Assembly (NCBI RefSeq): GCF_013378055.1
Contig: NZ_CP051130.1
Location: 1,674,001 to 1,738,000, forward strand
Source of the DNA: Parasphingopyxis sp. CP4
Lineage (GTDB): Bacteria > Pseudomonadota > Alphaproteobacteria > Sphingomonadales > Sphingomonadaceae
Direction: 5' to 3'
DNA: 64,000 bases
In this document: in pieces, positions 62,295 to 64,000 of the stretch
Position numbering within the stretch: position 1 is the stretch's first letter
How the letters are laid out: every line of letters starts with the position of its first letter
The notes under the pieces: model-generated
The model's database searches: none
What the model was told of the DNA's origin: nothing
What the model saw: the letters and a program-made list of their open reading frames with translations, nothing else
Made by a program: the position numbers and the translations under genes

Positions 62295-62917
62295 CCGCCG
62301 CGATACACCGGTAGGGCCAGCCCCTTCCATATTGCGAGCGCGCGGAGGCCAAAGCCGGCTAGTGCCGATATTCCTGCCGCCACCGGTAGCATGACACCTA
62401 CAGCGCTCAGCCCGACGAACAATGCAGCCGCGAGCGCAGCCGCCGTCACGTATAGCTCCGGGCGCAGGATGATTGACGGCTCGCCCGCCATTACATCTCG
62501 GATGATGCCCCCCAGACAGGCCGTGAAGATCCCCATCATGACGGCGGCCAATGGCGGTACGCCAAAGCTCAGTGCCTTCGCCGCCCCAAATACCGCATAG
62601 GCTGCCATGCCAACCGCATCCAGCCAGTCCAGCGCCTTTCCGCGCCATAGCCGGGCCGGTGTGATCCAGATCAGCAGCGCAATAACAAGACAGGCGATCA
62701 GCGGCCGCGCGTCTGCGATCCAGAATACTGGCGCACCGATCAGGAGATCGCGGACCGTTCCGCCCCCCACGCCGGTCGCCAGTGCAAAAAAGGCGAAGGT
62801 CACCAGCGTCTGTTTGGCCCGCGCCGCCGCAACCGCACCCGTAGCCGCAAACAGACCGATGCCGGCAAGATCCAAGGCGGAAAGAACTGGACCGATCGGG
62901 AACTCTATCGGGCTCAT
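62291..62917 (-). CDS. TRIC-type cation channel family (UPF0126) membrane protein
   Basis: A 208-residue protein with seven membrane helices and two copies of the UPF0126 repeat, each marked by a glycine-rich GGxxRD motif: GVGGGTVRDLLIG and LGGIIRDVMAG. Bacterial and archaeal relatives form trimeric monovalent-cation channels like the TRIC channels of animals. The ATG at 62917 overlaps the stop of the PepSY gene (ATGA), so the two are translationally coupled. The frame further upstream lies within the PepSY gene. Confidence 0.9.
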   Translation of the reverse strand: MSPIEFPIGPVLSALDLAGIGLFAATGAVAAARAKQTLVTFAFFALATGVGGGTVRDLLIGAPVFWIADARPLIACLVIALLIWITPARLWRGKALDWLDAVGMAAYAVFGAAKALSFGVPPLAAVMMGIFTACLGGIIRDVMAGEPSIILRPELYVTAAALAAALFVGLSAVGVMLPVAAGISALAGFGLRALAIWKGLALPVYRGG

Positions 62918-63606
62918 GCGCGACCCTTGCGGCGTCTGAGGTACCGCCATGGCAGGACGATCAATCCGAATACCACCATCAGGAATGCGAGCACGGCAAA
63001 GCCAATCAGCAGCGGATGGCTGGTATCGCTCCGCTCCTCCAGATCCATGATGTGGAGCCCCCACATGAAATCGAACGCGCGCCACAGTCGGGTGCGAACT
63101 GCAAGTACATCACCGGTTTCTGCATCGATATAGACGTGATGGCTATCACCAAAGCGCGCCTGCCAAGCCGGTCGATTGCGCCGCAAGTCCATTGGATTGG
63201 CATCGGCCGCGAACAGCTGCATCTGAGCCAAGGGTTGATCGCCAGCATAGGCCGCTTCTGCAATCTCGGCTGCCTCCGCGCTGGTCAGCCGAAGCGGCAA
63301 ATAGGCCCCTGTCTCGATCGATGCGCGTCGCCCGCCACCATCGGCATAACGGATAATCCATTGCGTGCCATCATGTCGCTGCGCGAGTTCGACACCGCTC
63401 ACCGCGCGAACGCTGCTATCGATACGCGGGAAAACCGGCGGATTTTCAGGCGTCGCAATATTCGGTGCATCGGCACGCAAATGGGCACCGCGTACGGTTT
63501 CGATCGGTTGTGCAACCATGAACAGGCCAGACAGCGTCCACAACACAAGCGGGACGCCGGCGAGCCAGCCCAGCCAGATATGCCATTTTATCAATCGAAG
63601 CCGCAT
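62914..63606 (-). CDS. PepSY-domain membrane protein
   Basis: A 230-residue PepSY-associated protein. A membrane helix is at about residues 8-32 (WHIWLGWLAGVPLVLWTLSGLFMVAQPIE). It is followed by a periplasmic domain of about 150 residues ending in the PepSY-like VYIDAETGDVLAVRTRLWRAFDFMWGLHIMD, and a second helix at about 200-218. Relatives often accompany iron or heme uptake and ferric reductases, but no such gene is here. Its stop overlaps the start of the TRIC-like gene, an unusual pairing. Confidence 0.85.
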   Translation of the reverse strand: MRLRLIKWHIWLGWLAGVPLVLWTLSGLFMVAQPIETVRGAHLRADAPNIATPENPPVFPRIDSSVRAVSGVELAQRHDGTQWIIRYADGGGRRASIETGAYLPLRLTSAEAAEIAEAAYAGDQPLAQMQLFAADANPMDLRRNRPAWQARFGDSHHVYIDAETGDVLAVRTRLWRAFDFMWGLHIMDLEERSDTSHPLLIGFAVLAFLMVVFGLIVLPWRYLRRRKGRA

Positions 63607-63652
63607 CGATTCTTTCCCCGGCGGTCAGCTCTCGCCGAGCCAGCCGCGATGG

Positions 63653-64000
63653 TCAAATATGGATGGGCTTGCCTTGAACGGCCATCGCGGCTTCTTTCAA
63701 CGCTTCGGCATGGGTCGGATGGGCATGGCAGGTATAGGCGATATCTTCGCTCGTCGCGCCAAATTCCATCGCCTGCGCGGCCTGGGCGATCATCGTACCG
63801 GCTAGTGATGCGATGATATGGACCCCCAGAACCCGATCGGATTCCGCGTCCGCAATCACCTTCACAAAGCCATCCGTATCGCGGTTCGTCTTGGCGCGGC
63901 TGTTGGCCATCATCGGGAATTTACCCGATTTGATCGTATAGCCTTTTTCCTTGGCTTCTTCTGCTGTCAGGCCAACTCCGGCGATCTCCGGCATGGTATA
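63653..64000 (-). CDS. lpdA: dihydrolipoyl dehydrogenase, C-terminal part (5' end outside window)
   Basis: The last 115 residues of dihydrolipoamide dehydrogenase, the E3 subunit of 2-oxoacid dehydrogenase complexes. YTMPEIAGVGLTAEEAKEKG at the window edge and SDRVLGVHIIASLAGTMIAQAAQAMEFG form the dimerisation domain. HAHPTHAEALKEAAM carries the catalytic histidine and its glutamate partner. The FAD and NAD domains lie beyond position 64000. Confidence 0.95.
   Translation of the reverse strand, partial: YTMPEIAGVGLTAEEAKEKGYTIKSGKFPMMANSRAKTNRDTDGFVKVIADAESDRVLGVHIIASLAGTMIAQAAQAMEFGATSEDIAYTCHAHPTHAEALKEAAMAVQGKPIHI

Overview
This window looks like chromosomal DNA of a GC-rich alphaproteobacterium, most likely of the order Sphingomonadales. 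That placement is inferred from gene content and order: sciP beside mnmA, hom/glpX/recJ followed by tRNA-Glu, metF with a two-gene MetH, a phasin next to a class I PHA synthase, an AlkB-type alkane hydroxylase, and an ECF sigma factor with an NrsF-type anti-sigma factor. I see no integrase, transposase, prophage, plasmid gene or CRISPR array. Genes are densely packed, often with ATGA overlaps or convergent stop-codon overlaps. Both ends are cut inside genes: mnmA on the left and lpdA on the right.

Layout. 1-3 kb: mnmA (partial), sciP, a GlsB/YeaQ stress membrane protein and a SIMPL-domain protein. 3.3-8.9 kb: an RND efflux operon (adaptor, pump, DUF445 membrane protein). 8.9-13.3 kb, minus strand: murA, clpS, a phasin and PHA synthase. 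13.4-24.2 kb: an aminotransferase, thioesterase, GST, HCCA isomerase-like protein, AlkB, a TIR-domain membrane protein, a tandem pair of nucleotidyltransferases, homoserine dehydrogenase, a half-length asparaginase and glpX. 24.2-28.5 kb: an ABC-2 exporter with a flavodoxin-like protein, recJ and tRNA-Glu(TTC). 28.5-38.9 kb: an unidentified lipoprotein between two hairpin repeats, an AbgT transporter, serine dehydratase, a DUF1579-like protein, a DUF2064/GT2 pair, threonine deaminase, a beta-hydroxyacid dehydrogenase and an amidohydrolase. 38.9-44.5 kb: a DsbD-like reductase, a PafA-like phosphatase and an arylsulfatase. 44.7-50.3 kb: the methionine-cycle operon (ArsR/methyltransferase regulator, metF, metH in two parts). 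50.4-56.5 kb: MlaA, two small acidic lipoproteins, a LysR/MAPEG divergent pair, a second amidohydrolase and an amino acid permease. 56.6-64 kb: groESL under a perfect CIRCE element, the ECF sigma/NrsF pair, sppA, a TRIC-type channel, a PepSY protein and the end of lpdA.

Working together. The clearest modules are PHA storage (phaC and phasin, with two inverted copies of a 15-bp site before the phasin), the methionine cycle (SahR-like regulator with a perfect 20-bp palindrome 9 bp before its start), the heat-shock chaperonin (CIRCE), the ECF/NrsF stress pair (a GTAACC-N16-CGAA promoter-like element upstream) and RND efflux. The least explained items are the TIR-membrane-LprI-like protein, the tandem nucleotidyltransferases, the lipoprotein between hairpin repeats, and a REP-like element that has become the N-terminal codons of an amidohydrolase.
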